Assembly: GCA_009784935.1 (NCBI GenBank)
Contig: WQXI01000011.1
Coordinates: forward strand, 1-62,158
DNA: 62,158 nt
Origin: Treponema sp.
GTDB taxonomy: Bacteria; Spirochaetota; Spirochaetia; Treponematales; Breznakiellaceae
Reading direction: 5' to 3'
The notes below the pieces were generated by a model, which was not told the DNA's origin, made no database searches, and saw only the letters and a list, made by a program, of their open reading frames with translations. The position numbers were made by a program, and so were the translations under genes. Of this stretch, positions 17,040-26,223 are shown one piece after another. The stretch's first letter is position 1. Each line of letters opens with the position of its first letter.

Positions 17040-17803
17040 TGAACAGAAACATAAAACTTATTATCGCGTACGACGGGACAGATTTTCATGGGTGGCAGAG
17101 GCAGAAAAACCGCCAAAATACAATTCAGGCTGTCATAGAAAAAGCTCTGGAAAAAATGCACGGACATCCTGTTAACCTTACAGGCTCCGGAAGAACAGAC
17201 ACCGGGGTTCATGCGGCAGGACAGACTGCAAATTTTTTTACAGATATAGACAGTATTCCGGCAGAACGGTTTTCCTTCGCGCTGAATTCGCTTCTTCCGC
17301 CGGATATTCGTATACTGGAATCAAGCGAGACAGACGAATCTTTTCATTCGAGATTCAGCGCAAAAACACGGCTTTACCGCTATCAATTTATCTGTCACTC
17401 AAGCATTACATCAGTAAAACCCCAAGATAACCGTTTTAATTTGCAGCTGCACAGATTCCCAAATATAGAACTTCTTAACGCCTACGGCAGAATTATTTTG
17501 GGCGAAACAGACTGCTCTATTTTTACAGGAGCCGGAGATATTACAAATATAACAGGCAAATCCAAAAACCGTTTTATTTACAAAGCTCACTTTTTTACAG
17601 AACATAATAAGCTGATTTTTGAAATAAGCGCCAACGCTTTTCTTAGAAATATGGTTCGCTCTGTAACCGGCACTTTTCTCTTTTATGAAGAAGCCAACCT
17701 TCAACCTGAAAAATTAAAGGAAATAATCTCCTCGGGCAGGCGTGATCTGGCAGGACCTACCCTTCCTCCTAACGGACTTTTTTTGTGGAAAGTTGAGTAT
17801 TAA
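17039..17803 (+). CDS. truA: tRNA pseudouridine synthase A
   Basis: Forms pseudouridine at positions 38-40 of tRNA anticodon stem-loops. The 254-residue product has the N-terminal AYDGTDFHGWQRQ motif, the catalytic Asp54 in GSGRTDTGVHA, and the C-terminal NAFLRNMVRS.TG motif. Length is normal. The start overlaps the upstream stop (TAATG). It is the last gene of the cdaA operon; a new promoter-like sequence follows for potA. Confidence 0.96.
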   Translation: MNRNIKLIIAYDGTDFHGWQRQKNRQNTIQAVIEKALEKMHGHPVNLTGSGRTDTGVHAAGQTANFFTDIDSIPAERFSFALNSLLPPDIRILESSETDESFHSRFSAKTRLYRYQFICHSSITSVKPQDNRFNLQLHRFPNIELLNAYGRIILGETDCSIFTGAGDITNITGKSKNRFIYKAHFFTEHNKLIFEISANAFLRNMVRSVTGTFLFYEEANLQPEKLKEIISSGRRDLAGPTLPPNGLFLWKVEY

Positions 17804-17807
17804 ACAC

Positions 17808-17836
17808 TTGACATTATCTTAAAAAATCCGCATTGT
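17808..17836 (+). promoter_or_regulatory. Possible promoter of potABCD
   Basis: A perfect TTGACA at 17808-17813 is followed after 17 bases by CATTGT at 17831-17836, a poor -10. It stands about 50 bases before the proposed potA start, just past the truA stop. Confidence 0.4.
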
Positions 17837-17886
17837 TCCCTATAGACAAAAAATCTGGTCGTTACAGGGAGGCTGGAAGGAATATA

Positions 17887-19014
17887 TTGATAGGAAGCAA
17901 TGTCGTCATCGACGGGATCAGTAAATCCTTTGGTGATTTTGAAGCGTTAAAGAATGTGAGCTTAGAAATCAAAAAGGGAGAGTTTTTTTCCCTTTTGGGA
18001 CCGTCAGGCTGCGGAAAGACAACTTTGCTGCGCATTATTGCAGGCTTTGAACACCCGGATAAAGGAACACTCACCTTGGAAGGAGACGATGTGCTTTCTT
18101 TACCTCCTAACAGGCGTCCGACCAATACAGTTTTTCAGAGTTATGCTCTTTTCCCGCATTTATCAGTTTTCGAAAATGTTGCTTTTTCTCCAAGACTAAA
18201 AGGCTTTTCTTCCGCGCAGGTAAAAAGCAAGGTAGAACAATACCTTCAGCTTGTACGCCTCGAAGGACATGCGGATAAAAAACCAAATCAGCTTTCCGGC
18301 GGTATGAAGCAGCGTGTAGCTATAGCCCGCGCTCTTATTAATGAGCCAAGGGTGCTTCTGCTGGATGAGCCGCTTTCGGCATTAGACGCAAAATTGCGCC
18401 AGCATATGTTAATTGAGCTTGACCGTATTCACGATGAAATCGGCATTACATTTATTTATGTAACGCATGATCAGCAGGAAGCTCTTTCTGTTTCTGATCG
18501 TATTGCAATTATGAATCAGGGTGAAGTTTTACAGACTGATACTCCTCACGAAATCTACGAAAGCCCCGCTACTAATTTTGTCGCTAAATTTATCGGAGAG
18601 ACAAATCTGTTTGACGGTATTATTAAAAAAGTAGAAAAAGTTGATATCGAAGGCGCTCCGGAATACCTTGCGGATGTTGATATTCCCGAACTAGGCATAA
18701 TTAAAGTTACAGACATAGATGAGATTCATGCCGGACAAAAGGTAAGCTTTACTGTAAGGCCGGAAAAAATAGTTATCACAAAAGAAAAACCCAGCATGAA
18801 ACGCGATGACATTAATCTTATTCAGGGCATTGTTGACGAACCTATATACTCCGGATTTCAGACAAAGTTCTATGTACAAACAGACAGAGCTATTATCCGT
18901 GTAATTAAACAGCACGCTAATTATTCCGACGAAGGACCGGATATCCGCTGGAAGGATTCCGTATATCTTTCTTGGAGCGCCGTTGACGGTTATATAGTAG
19001 AGGTAAAATCTTGA
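17887..19014 (+). CDS. potA: Spermidine/putrescine ABC transporter, ATP-binding subunit
   Basis: Energises polyamine uptake at the inner face of the membrane. The product has Walker A GPSGCGKTT (about residues 38-46), Q-loop, signature LSGGMKQRVA (about 137), Walker B LLLDEPLSAL with VTHDQQEAL after it, and a C-terminal TOBE domain. The start is a TTG at 17887 with GGAAGGA five to six bases upstream; the frame reaches back to 17833 without a better site. The stop overlaps the potB start (TTGA). Confidence 0.95.
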   Translation: MIGSNVVIDGISKSFGDFEALKNVSLEIKKGEFFSLLGPSGCGKTTLLRIIAGFEHPDKGTLTLEGDDVLSLPPNRRPTNTVFQSYALFPHLSVFENVAFSPRLKGFSSAQVKSKVEQYLQLVRLEGHADKKPNQLSGGMKQRVAIARALINEPRVLLLDEPLSALDAKLRQHMLIELDRIHDEIGITFIYVTHDQQEALSVSDRIAIMNQGEVLQTDTPHEIYESPATNFVAKFIGETNLFDGIIKKVEKVDIEGAPEYLADVDIPELGIIKVTDIDEIHAGQKVSFTVRPEKIVITKEKPSMKRDDINLIQGIVDEPIYSGFQTKFYVQTDRAIIRVIKQHANYSDEGPDIRWKDSVYLSWSAVDGYIVEVKS

Positions 19015-19904
19015 AACCGTTTCCCGAACCGGAGGTTCGCAGGAACTTAGGTCCGCTTTACTCATTCCCTATGGCGGTCTGGTTTACATTATTTTTCTTT
19101 GCGCCGATTGTAATTATTGTAATTTTTAGTTTTATGAAAAAGGGATTATACGGCGGCGTAGTAAATGAATTTTCGCTCGACGCTTACCGTTATCTTACAA
19201 ATCCGGTTTTTCTTACAGTTGCGTTTAGAACATTGGTCACGTCAATTATCGCTACCGTAATTACGATTTTAATTGCGCTTCCCTGCGGTTACTGTATGGC
19301 GCGAAGCAAACACCAAACGCTGCTTCTTTTGCTTATAATAATCCCGTTTTGGACAAACTTTCTTATCAGAGTTTTTGCGTGGATGAATATCCTCGGTAAC
19401 AATGGTTTTATAAATGTTACTCTAATGCGTTTTGGGATTATAAACGATTATTTGCCGTTATTGTATAATCAAAACGCGGTTATTCTTGTTTTGGTTTATA
19501 TGTATCTGCCGTACGCGATACTGCCTTTATTTACTACAATCGATAAATTTGATTTTTCTTTATTAGAAGCTTCCCGTGATCTTGGAGCCAGCAAATTTAC
19601 ATCGATGATGAAAATTCTGCTTCCTAATATACGCGGCGGCATTTTTATTGCTGTGCTTTTTACATTTATACCTATCTTTGGCGCGTATGCTGTTCCGCTT
19701 CTTGTCGGCGGCATGGATTCGTATATGCTTGGAAACATAATAGCCGACCAGCTTTTAAAATCACGCAATTGGCCGCGCGCCGCCGCAATTTCTATGGTGC
19801 TTACAATTATAACTACAGTCGGCGTTATTCTAATGATGTATTTGCAGAAAAGAGAATCAGAAAGAAAAATTGACTCTAAACATTTGACGGAGGGAACGCA
19901 TTGA
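19011..19904 (+). CDS. potB: Spermidine/putrescine ABC transporter permease
   Basis: A 297-residue membrane subunit with six predicted helices and the permease EAA loop (EASRDLGA), which contacts PotA. It begins with TTG overlapping the potA stop by four bases, with GAGG eight bases upstream. Its length and the N-terminal Pro-rich start fit PotB. Confidence 0.94.
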   Translation: MKPFPEPEVRRNLGPLYSFPMAVWFTLFFFAPIVIIVIFSFMKKGLYGGVVNEFSLDAYRYLTNPVFLTVAFRTLVTSIIATVITILIALPCGYCMARSKHQTLLLLLIIIPFWTNFLIRVFAWMNILGNNGFINVTLMRFGIINDYLPLLYNQNAVILVLVYMYLPYAILPLFTTIDKFDFSLLEASRDLGASKFTSMMKILLPNIRGGIFIAVLFTFIPIFGAYAVPLLVGGMDSYMLGNIIADQLLKSRNWPRAAAISMVLTIITTVGVILMMYLQKRESERKIDSKHLTEGTH

Positions 19905-20770
19905 AAAAAATCCTTGCGAGCAATTTTTTAACCTCTGTCAAACCTGTAAAGATGTTCGGCGAAGCGGCGCGGCATGCAAAGCGCGCTTACCGTCAGCGTT
20001 TTTCTATGTCTCAGACTGTCCTTGCTTTTGCTTTGATTTTCCTTTTTCTTCCTCTTGTGGTTCTTGTTGTCTATTCTTTTAACGAATCTTCCGGCATGAC
20101 ATGGACAAGATTTTCTTTTAGATGGTATGAACGCCTTTTTAATTCTAGAGAACTTTTGAGAGCTTTAAAAAACAGCCTTATTATCGCAGTATCTTCCGCT
20201 GTTACGGCGACTGTTATCGGTACGATCGGCGCAATAGGGGTGAGCTGGTATAAATTCAGATTAAAAAGCTACGTGCAGACAATTTCTTTTTTACCGATGA
20301 TCCTGCCGGAAATTATTATCGGCGTATCACTTGCTGTATTTTTCTCCGGCATTGGAATCCCTCTTGGTCTTTTTACAATTTATGTTGCGCATACGACATT
20401 TAACCTGCCCTTTGTTTTTTTAATGGTAATCTCACGTCTAGAAGAATTTGACTTTTCTATTATTGAAGCGGCGGCAGACCTAGGCGCAAACGAAAGGGAG
20501 ATTCTTTTAAAGGTTACTCTGCCGATCTGCAAGCCGGGTATTATATCCGGGCTTTTAACAGCGATAACATTATCATTAGAAGATTTTGTTATTACATTCT
20601 TTGTCGCAGGTCCCGGATCAACTACCCTGCCTATTTATATATATTCGGCAATCGCGAGAAGAGGCGGCATGACGCCTTTGATCAGCGCTCTTTCTGTAGT
20701 AATGATATTGGGAACTGTTTTACTTTGTGTTCTATTAAGGAAATTCCTTAAATATATAGCAGCAAAATAA
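19901..20770 (+). CDS. potC: Spermidine/putrescine ABC transporter permease
   Basis: A 289-residue membrane subunit, six predicted helices after a basic N-terminal tail of about 40 residues that is longer than usual for PotC. The EAA loop reads EAAADLGA. TTG start with GGAGGG upstream; four-base overlap with potB, so subunit synthesis is translationally coupled. Confidence 0.94.
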   Translation: MKKILASNFLTSVKPVKMFGEAARHAKRAYRQRFSMSQTVLAFALIFLFLPLVVLVVYSFNESSGMTWTRFSFRWYERLFNSRELLRALKNSLIIAVSSAVTATVIGTIGAIGVSWYKFRLKSYVQTISFLPMILPEIIIGVSLAVFFSGIGIPLGLFTIYVAHTTFNLPFVFLMVISRLEEFDFSIIEAAADLGANEREILLKVTLPICKPGIISGLLTAITLSLEDFVITFFVAGPGSTTLPIYIYSAIARRGGMTPLISALSVVMILGTVLLCVLLRKFLKYIAAK

Positions 20771-20789
20771 ATTTTTTAGGGGGTTTATG

Positions 20790-21845
20790 ATGAAAAGGAT
20801 TAACATCATTTTACTTTCGGTTTTGACGGTTTTTTTTATGACTGTCATTATTTCGTGTGATTCCAGAGAAAGATTATACATCTACAATTGGACAAGCTAC
20901 ACACCGGATTCTGTCATAGAAAAGTTCGAAAAAGAATTCAATGTCAGGGTAATATACGATGAGTTTACAACAAACGAAGAAATGTTCGCCAAGTTACATG
21001 CTACCCGCGGAGGAAGGGGCGGCTACGATGTCGTATTCCCTTCTAAAGATATTGTTCCTGCAATGATCAATGAAGGCATGCTTGCAAGGATAGATCATTC
21101 AAAAATCGAAAACCTGAGAAATATCGATCCTCAGGTTATTTCACTGATGGATTATGATCCTAACATGCAATACTCTGTTCCGTATTTTTACGGCGCAGCC
21201 GGCATTGCGGTTAATACTGCAAGGGTTCCCAACTTTGAACGCAGCTGGTCAATTTTTGCAAGACAGGATCTCCGCAACCGCATGACAATGCTTGACGATA
21301 TGCGCGAAACAATGGGCGCGGCTCTTCTTTTTCTGGGACATTCCGCTAATACTATAAACCCTGCGCATATAAGAGAAGCAGAAGCTCTTCTTAATAATGT
21401 ATGGAAGCCAAACCTTGTAAGATTCGATTCTGAAACATTCGGTATGGGATATGCTAACGGCGATTTCTGGGTAGTTCATGGTTTTCCGGAAAACATCTAT
21501 GAGGAAATCATCGATGAGCCGCAAAAATTAAGAGAAATGGCTTTCTTTTTTCCGATAGAGGGCAGTCCGTCATATATCGATAATATGGTCATCCTAAGTA
21601 ATGCCAGAAATACCGAATTGGCGCATAAATTCATCAATTTTATCCATAGACCTGATATTTATGCCGAATTTGTCGATGCTTTTGGGCTTCCGGCAACTGT
21701 TAACATACCTGCCAGAGCTCTAAAAACAGGCCATTCTTTTTATTCTGCCGAAGACTTGTTAAACACAGAATTAGTGCATGATGTAGGCGAACACCGAGCG
21801 CTTTACGACAGCACATGGGACAACTCAATCAGAGTAGGAAAATAA
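20790..21845 (+). CDS. potD: Spermidine/putrescine-binding lipoprotein
   Basis: The substrate-binding subunit of the polyamine transporter. A signal peptide ends in a lipobox (VIISC, Cys23), so it is probably lipid-anchored outside the inner membrane. The mature part begins YIYNWTSYTPDSVIEKFEKEF, the typical start of PotD/F folds (quoted in part: NWTSYTP, FEKEFN), and contains GGYDVVFPS and VPYFYGAAGIAVN. AGGGGG lies six bases before the second of two adjacent ATGs, which is taken as the start. A strong terminator follows. Confidence 0.94.
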   Translation: MKRINIILLSVLTVFFMTVIISCDSRERLYIYNWTSYTPDSVIEKFEKEFNVRVIYDEFTTNEEMFAKLHATRGGRGGYDVVFPSKDIVPAMINEGMLARIDHSKIENLRNIDPQVISLMDYDPNMQYSVPYFYGAAGIAVNTARVPNFERSWSIFARQDLRNRMTMLDDMRETMGAALLFLGHSANTINPAHIREAEALLNNVWKPNLVRFDSETFGMGYANGDFWVVHGFPENIYEEIIDEPQKLREMAFFFPIEGSPSYIDNMVILSNARNTELAHKFINFIHRPDIYAEFVDAFGLPATVNIPARALKTGHSFYSAEDLLNTELVHDVGEHRALYDSTWDNSIRVGK

Positions 21846-21852
21846 GGATTTT

Positions 21853-21889
21853 GGGGGTACGCGCTGCCTACCCCCTTTACATTTTTTTT
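21853..21889 (+). terminator. Rho-independent terminator of potABCD
   Basis: GGGGGTA (21853-21859) pairs with TACCCCC (21869-21875) across a nine-base loop, followed by TTTACATTTTTTTT. It ends the pot operon before rpmB. Confidence 0.85.
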
Positions 21890-21947
21890 GATTTTTGGTA
21901 TAAAAGGATTAATGTGCCCTTTGGGCTTATATTGAAGGAAGGATAAT

Positions 21948-22139
21948 ATGTCACGGAGTTGTGATATTTGCGGAAAACATACCATCACAGGCAATAAAGT
22001 AAGCCATGCCAAGAATCGTACCCGCAGGGTATGGAAGCCCAATCTTTTGAATTTTAAAACCGAAGTAGGCGGGACAACAATGAAGCTTAAAATTTGCGCA
22101 AGGTGTCTTAAAAGCGACTACGTCACTAAAAAAGTCTAA
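21948..22139 (+). CDS. rpmB: 50S ribosomal protein L28
   Basis: A 63-residue ribosomal protein. It starts SRSCDICGK and has the L28 core [16 protein letters not shown]. The two Cys pairs (CDIC and CARC) mark the zinc-binding (C+) form. GAAGGAAGG stands ten bases before the ATG. A GCCC/GGGC hairpin lies in the leader at about 21913-21922. Confidence 0.96.
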   Translation: MSRSCDICGKHTITGNKVSHAKNRTRRVWKPNLLNFKTEVGGTTMKLKICARCLKSDYVTKKV

Positions 22140-22166
22140 TAATGGCTTAAAAGCAGAAACCTGCCA

Positions 22167-22739
22167 ATGCCAGATCCGGGTCTAATACAAGCTTTAGATT
22201 ATATTCTCAATAAAAGCAATGAGGCTGGGATCGAAGCGCTGGCAGAAGCTGTAGTCAGACGGCGGCGCGATCTAACTGTCTTTAGCGCTGTCGGCACTAT
22301 GCCTGACCCGCAGAAAATGGCAAAAGAAATAACTGCAAAAATAAATGACGGTGTCGGCGGCAGTATAGAAAGCATGAGAAAAACTGTTCAGGACATGATT
22401 ATAAAACTGTTAAAACAGCATGCGCCCGAGCTAAATGATAAGCAGATAAATGAACTTTGTCAGGCATGGCTTCCTGACGGAATAGGAACCGAAAAGGGAC
22501 TGCAAACAGGGCTTCCGCCCGATGTTTTGCTTTCTATGATTGAACAATTTGTTTCTTTCTCCCATGGCGAAATGAGAAAATCGGTGGACAAGGGTCTTCG
22601 CGAACAAATGGGCGCATGGCCGGAACGTTACTGGAACTCATTCCCTGGTGTAATACGTCAGATAATCACAGATTATTTAAAAAACAAAATATCAGAAAAA
22701 GAATACAAATCAAAAATCGCTGTTTCACTTGGAATTTAA
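22167..22739 (+). CDS. Unrecognised 190-residue protein
   Basis: No family is recognised. The protein is soluble and almost entirely helical by composition, with no signal peptide or membrane segment, an Arg cluster (VVRRRRDL, residues 29-36) and aromatic motifs near the end (WPERYWNSFPG). It follows rpmB by 27 bases on the same strand, but no clear ribosome-binding site precedes its ATG. It may be co-transcribed with rpmB. The regular codon pattern and length support a real gene. Confidence 0.7.
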   Translation: MPDPGLIQALDYILNKSNEAGIEALAEAVVRRRRDLTVFSAVGTMPDPQKMAKEITAKINDGVGGSIESMRKTVQDMIIKLLKQHAPELNDKQINELCQAWLPDGIGTEKGLQTGLPPDVLLSMIEQFVSFSHGEMRKSVDKGLREQMGAWPERYWNSFPGVIRQIITDYLKNKISEKEYKSKIAVSLGI

Positions 22740-22758
22740 ACATTAATACATAAGAAAT

Positions 22759-22827
22759 TTTACCACGGAGTACACGGAGTAACACAGAGGACAAGAACTC
22801 CGTGAAACTCTGTGTACTCTGTGGTTA
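22759..22827. repeat. Dispersed CACGGAG-type inverted repeat, copy 4
   Basis: ACCACGGAGTACACGGAG on the left faces TGTGTACTCTGTGGT on the right, with CTCCGTGAAACTC between. It can fold into a long hairpin and lies between the converging ends of the 22167 gene and the nucleoside kinase, where it could also stop transcription. Confidence 0.85.
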
Positions 22828-22837
22828 TCTCTTCTGA

Positions 22838-24499
22838 TCAATACCTAAATTCTGAGTCGCCGATGAATTCGCGTAAGATACTTGTTCCCGGCACATACTG
22901 CGGCGGAATCGGCGTAAAGTTTTCGAGAAATGATAAAAGTCTTGCCGCTTCTGCGTATTCCCTTCTTCCGGGTTTAATTGCACGTAACAATGGATCGACA
23001 AAGTATTTAAATACAGAAAGTTCGTAATCGAGAGCGGAATTAAATGCCGCATCTGCAGAGTTCTGAAACGGGAAAATGTGCTTGCGCTCGCCTGCTTGTA
23101 CTTTAGGCCACATTTTTATTGTTCCTGCCGCATCCATTCCCCTAAACCGCGAATCGCGCGTCATTCGCCTTAAAAGCCTGTTATCGCTTGTCGGGATCCG
23201 GTTATGGTCATCAAGATTAAGCTGTGTCAGCGCAGAAATATATATCTTAAACTTTGTACTGCGGTCAATGCTGTGCGTAAGAGCGTCATTTAGCCCATGT
23301 ATACCTTCTACAATAAGAATATTATCGCTTTGCAGTTTAATTTTTCTGCCGCCGCCGGGTTTTCGGCTGCCTGTTTTAAATTCATAAACAGGAAGGGTAA
23401 CTTCTTCTCCGCGGTATAATGCCTGCAATTGTTCGTTTAAATACGGAACATCAAGGGCTTCTAAACATTCATAGTCGGGTTCACCTTTTTCATCTTTTGG
23501 AGTATCTGCAGTTCCCCTGTAATAATCATCAAGGCTTATTGCAATCGGTTTTAAACCGGAGACCATAAGTTCTACTTCCAGCCGCTTTGCGCTTGTTGTT
23601 TTCCCTGAACTCGAAGGCCCTGCAATAAGAACCATTTTAATGCTATCGCGTTTTTCATAAATTTGACGCGCAATGTCTCCCATTTCCCGCGCCTGATGAG
23701 CCTCTGTAATCCTAATATATTCTTGAATTTTTCGTTCTGATATCCGCGAGTTTAATTCTCCTACAACCCGCACACCGATAATTTTTCCCCAGTTTTTGTA
23801 TTCGTTATAAACTCTAAAAATCTGCGGTTCATCAGAAAACGGCTCGATAGTAGTTCCTTTCCCGATTCCAGGGAAACGAAGCAAAAAGCCGTCTTTATAC
23901 GGCATAAGTTCAAAAGATTTAAGCATACCTGTACTTTCCAAAAGAGGCTGAACATACATATCAATATAGTCATGGCATTCATTAACTTTTATATACGAAG
24001 AACTTCTTTGCTCCAAAAGAAGAGCTGTATCTGTCTGATTATTCGATTTAAAATGCATAACTGCTTCTTCGTAAGCAAGATATTTAAATGTAATCGGCAG
24101 GTTTTCATTTACCAGCTTTTTCATTTCTTTTTCGAGTTTTTCTACATCTGACTTATCTATGTCATTGCGGGAACTCAAGGTGTAATAATAACTGTTACCC
24201 AAAGAATGTCCGACATATACACCGTCATTAGGAAATATTTTTTTGGCAGCTATAGCTAAGGCAAAAGAAAGGGTTCGCCTGTAGATCATAATCCCTTCCG
24301 GAGAATCTATAAGAACAGGTTCCAGCGAAGCGTTGACAAGCAGCGAAGTCCCAATTGGCCTAATTTCGTTGTTTTCCCTGACTGCGGCAATCTGTTCTGC
24401 GGGAAAGCCAAAATGTTCGATAAGGTCAGAGGCTTTTGTGCCATAGGCGCAGGAAATCGTTTTTTGTGAATTGTTAAAATGTATTTGAATATTGTTCAT
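22838..24499 (-). CDS. Nucleoside (uridine-type) kinase with TGS/ThrRS-like N-terminus
   Basis: A 553-residue fusion known from spirochaetes and Firmicutes. Residues 1-60 resemble a TGS domain; about 60-250 resemble the second additional domain of threonyl-tRNA synthetase (VGHSLGNSYYY); the C-terminal part is a uridine kinase/phosphoribulokinase fold with Walker A GPSSSGKTT (about residue 291), SLDDYYRG and a lid with RDSRFRG. It should phosphorylate a nucleoside with ATP or GTP; the exact substrate cannot be read. No synthetase active site remains. The start lacks a strong ribosome-binding site. Confidence 0.85.
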   Translation of the reverse strand: MNNIQIHFNNSQKTISCAYGTKASDLIEHFGFPAEQIAAVRENNEIRPIGTSLLVNASLEPVLIDSPEGIMIYRRTLSFALAIAAKKIFPNDGVYVGHSLGNSYYYTLSSRNDIDKSDVEKLEKEMKKLVNENLPITFKYLAYEEAVMHFKSNNQTDTALLLEQRSSSYIKVNECHDYIDMYVQPLLESTGMLKSFELMPYKDGFLLRFPGIGKGTTIEPFSDEPQIFRVYNEYKNWGKIIGVRVVGELNSRISERKIQEYIRITEAHQAREMGDIARQIYEKRDSIKMVLIAGPSSSGKTTSAKRLEVELMVSGLKPIAISLDDYYRGTADTPKDEKGEPDYECLEALDVPYLNEQLQALYRGEEVTLPVYEFKTGSRKPGGGRKIKLQSDNILIVEGIHGLNDALTHSIDRSTKFKIYISALTQLNLDDHNRIPTSDNRLLRRMTRDSRFRGMDAAGTIKMWPKVQAGERKHIFPFQNSADAAFNSALDYELSVFKYFVDPLLRAIKPGRREYAEAARLLSFLENFTPIPPQYVPGTSILREFIGDSEFRY

Positions 24500-24530
24500 G
24501 AGTTAATTATAGCATGAAATCTTAAATTTT

Positions 24531-24652
24531 ACCACGGTAACCTTCACCGAGCCGCAAAGCGGCGAAGGTTCCCCTCTGAAGTACACGGAGGAACACGGAG
24601 GGGAAAAGAGCTTTCGGATCAAAACTCCGTGAAACACTGTGTACTCTGTGGT
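24531..24652. repeat. Dispersed repeat, copy 5, with a nested palindrome
   Basis: The outer element is the ACCACGG...CTCTGTGGT type. Inside its left arm sits an extra hairpin: AACCTTC...GAAGGTT enclosing GCCGC AAA GCGGC (about 24539-24570). The copy reaches the stop codon of pncB. Confidence 0.8.
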
Positions 24653-26109
24653 TATTCTTCTTTTTTGCGTCCCAGATGTTTTTGTATTAGTTCCAGTTTA
24701 AGTTCGCGCAGCTTATCAGTTATCGAAACTTTGTAAACATGGGGGTTTAAGAGCCTTTTGTATGTTGAATCGAAACTCCCGATATCAGAAACTGCATGCG
24801 CTTTTATCTCTGTAAGCGGCGGCTGTTTGCCTGTTACTTCGCCGTTTTCTATTCGTTTTTTTAAAAGCTTCTCCGCGCTTCCGTCTATTGTGTGCAGAAA
24901 ATGCCTATAGTCTGCGGATGGATGCCAAAATGTGTACCGCTGCCCTGCTTTTAACTCGTCGATACCCTCAGAAAAGGAGTCATCAATTCCTAAAATATCT
25001 GCGACTGCCTGTCCGTTTTTATCTCTTAAACGCCAAACTTGTTTTACGCCGGGGTTTGTTGTTTTTTCGGGATTATCCGAAAACTTCATTACAGGGATTT
25101 GCCCGTTACTTCCTGTAAGCGATGCTAGTTTATACACACCAGTAAATGCCGCTTCGCTTCCGCCTGTAACTAGTTTTGTTCCGACACCCCAGCTGTCAAC
25201 AGGCGCGCCTTCTTTTACAAGCGTTTCGATTATATTTTCATCCAAATCATTTGACACTGTAATAAACGCTTTATTTAATCCTGCTTCGTCTAAAAGCCTC
25301 CGCACTTCTACAGAAAGATAATGAATATCGCCGGAATCTAAACGCACTCCGAAGATTTTACCTTGAGAGTAAAGTTTTTTTCCAACTTTAATTGCGTTAT
25401 GTATCCCGCTTTTGAGAGTGTCATATGTATCGATTAAAAAAATTGTTCTGTCCGGGTATAAAGCGGCGTACGATTCAAAGGCTTCTTCTTCGCTGTCAAA
25501 CGACATGATCCAAGAATGAGCCATTGTTCCCATAACAGGAATGCCATGCATTTTTCCGGCAAGTGTGTTGCTTGTTCCTGACGCTCCACCGATGTATGCA
25601 GCGCGCGAAGCCGAAACAGCTCCGTCAGGTCCCTGCGCGCGGCGAAGCCCAAACTCCATCACCTGCCCTTTTTTTGAAGCAAGCCAAACCCGGCAGGCTT
25701 TTGTAGCTATCAGTGTCTGAAAATTAATAATATTTAGAATCAAACCTTCGATTATTTGAGATTCGACAAGATTGCCTTCTACCCTGATTAACGGTTCCTG
25801 CGGAAAAACGACAGTACCTTCATCCATTGCCCAAAGCGTTCCGTTAAAACGAAAAGTTTTAAGATAGTCTAAAAAAGGAGATTCGAATACATTAAGGCTT
25901 TTTAAGTAATCTATATCTTCTATAGAAAAGGAAAAGTTTGACAGCCTTTGCAGAAGCGTTTCCAGCCCTGCAAATACCGAATACCCGGAACCAAAAGGCT
26001 GATGCCTAAAAAACATTTCGAATACAGCTCGTTCGTTTCGGTTATTTTTCCAGTAACCCTGCGCCATAGTAAGAGAATAAAAATCTGTAAAAATCGCTGA
26101 ATTTTCCAA
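24652..26109 (-). CDS. pncB: Nicotinate phosphoribosyltransferase
   Basis: Converts nicotinate and PRPP to nicotinate mononucleotide in NAD salvage. The 485-residue protein opens with FTDFYSLTMAQGYW, has the family region GGASGTSN and the phosphorylatable His in GTMAHSW (about residue 197), then RLDSGD and the C-terminal repeats of the long form. The start is TTG at 26109, about eight bases after AAGGA. It partners with pncA just upstream on the same strand; a dispersed repeat separates the two. Confidence 0.95.
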   Translation of the reverse strand: MENSAIFTDFYSLTMAQGYWKNNRNERAVFEMFFRHQPFGSGYSVFAGLETLLQRLSNFSFSIEDIDYLKSLNVFESPFLDYLKTFRFNGTLWAMDEGTVVFPQEPLIRVEGNLVESQIIEGLILNIINFQTLIATKACRVWLASKKGQVMEFGLRRAQGPDGAVSASRAAYIGGASGTSNTLAGKMHGIPVMGTMAHSWIMSFDSEEEAFESYAALYPDRTIFLIDTYDTLKSGIHNAIKVGKKLYSQGKIFGVRLDSGDIHYLSVEVRRLLDEAGLNKAFITVSNDLDENIIETLVKEGAPVDSWGVGTKLVTGGSEAAFTGVYKLASLTGSNGQIPVMKFSDNPEKTTNPGVKQVWRLRDKNGQAVADILGIDDSFSEGIDELKAGQRYTFWHPSADYRHFLHTIDGSAEKLLKKRIENGEVTGKQPPLTEIKAHAVSDIGSFDSTYKRLLNPHVYKVSITDKLRELKLELIQKHLGRKKEE

Positions 26110-26129
26110 AACATTATTCCTTTTTAATA

Positions 26130-26209
26130 ACCACGGAGTACACGGAGTAACACGGAGAAAGGAAAAGTTTTTGGATTATAACTCCGTGAAACTCTGTGTC
26201 CTCTGTGGT
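26130..26209. repeat. Dispersed CACGGAG-type inverted repeat, copy 6
   Basis: AACCACGGAGTACACGGAG on the left is complementary to the right arm with CTCCGTGAAACTCTGTG and CTCTGTGGTT. It occupies nearly all of the pncA-pncB gap. Confidence 0.85.
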
Positions 26210-26223
26210 TAATTATTTCTCTT

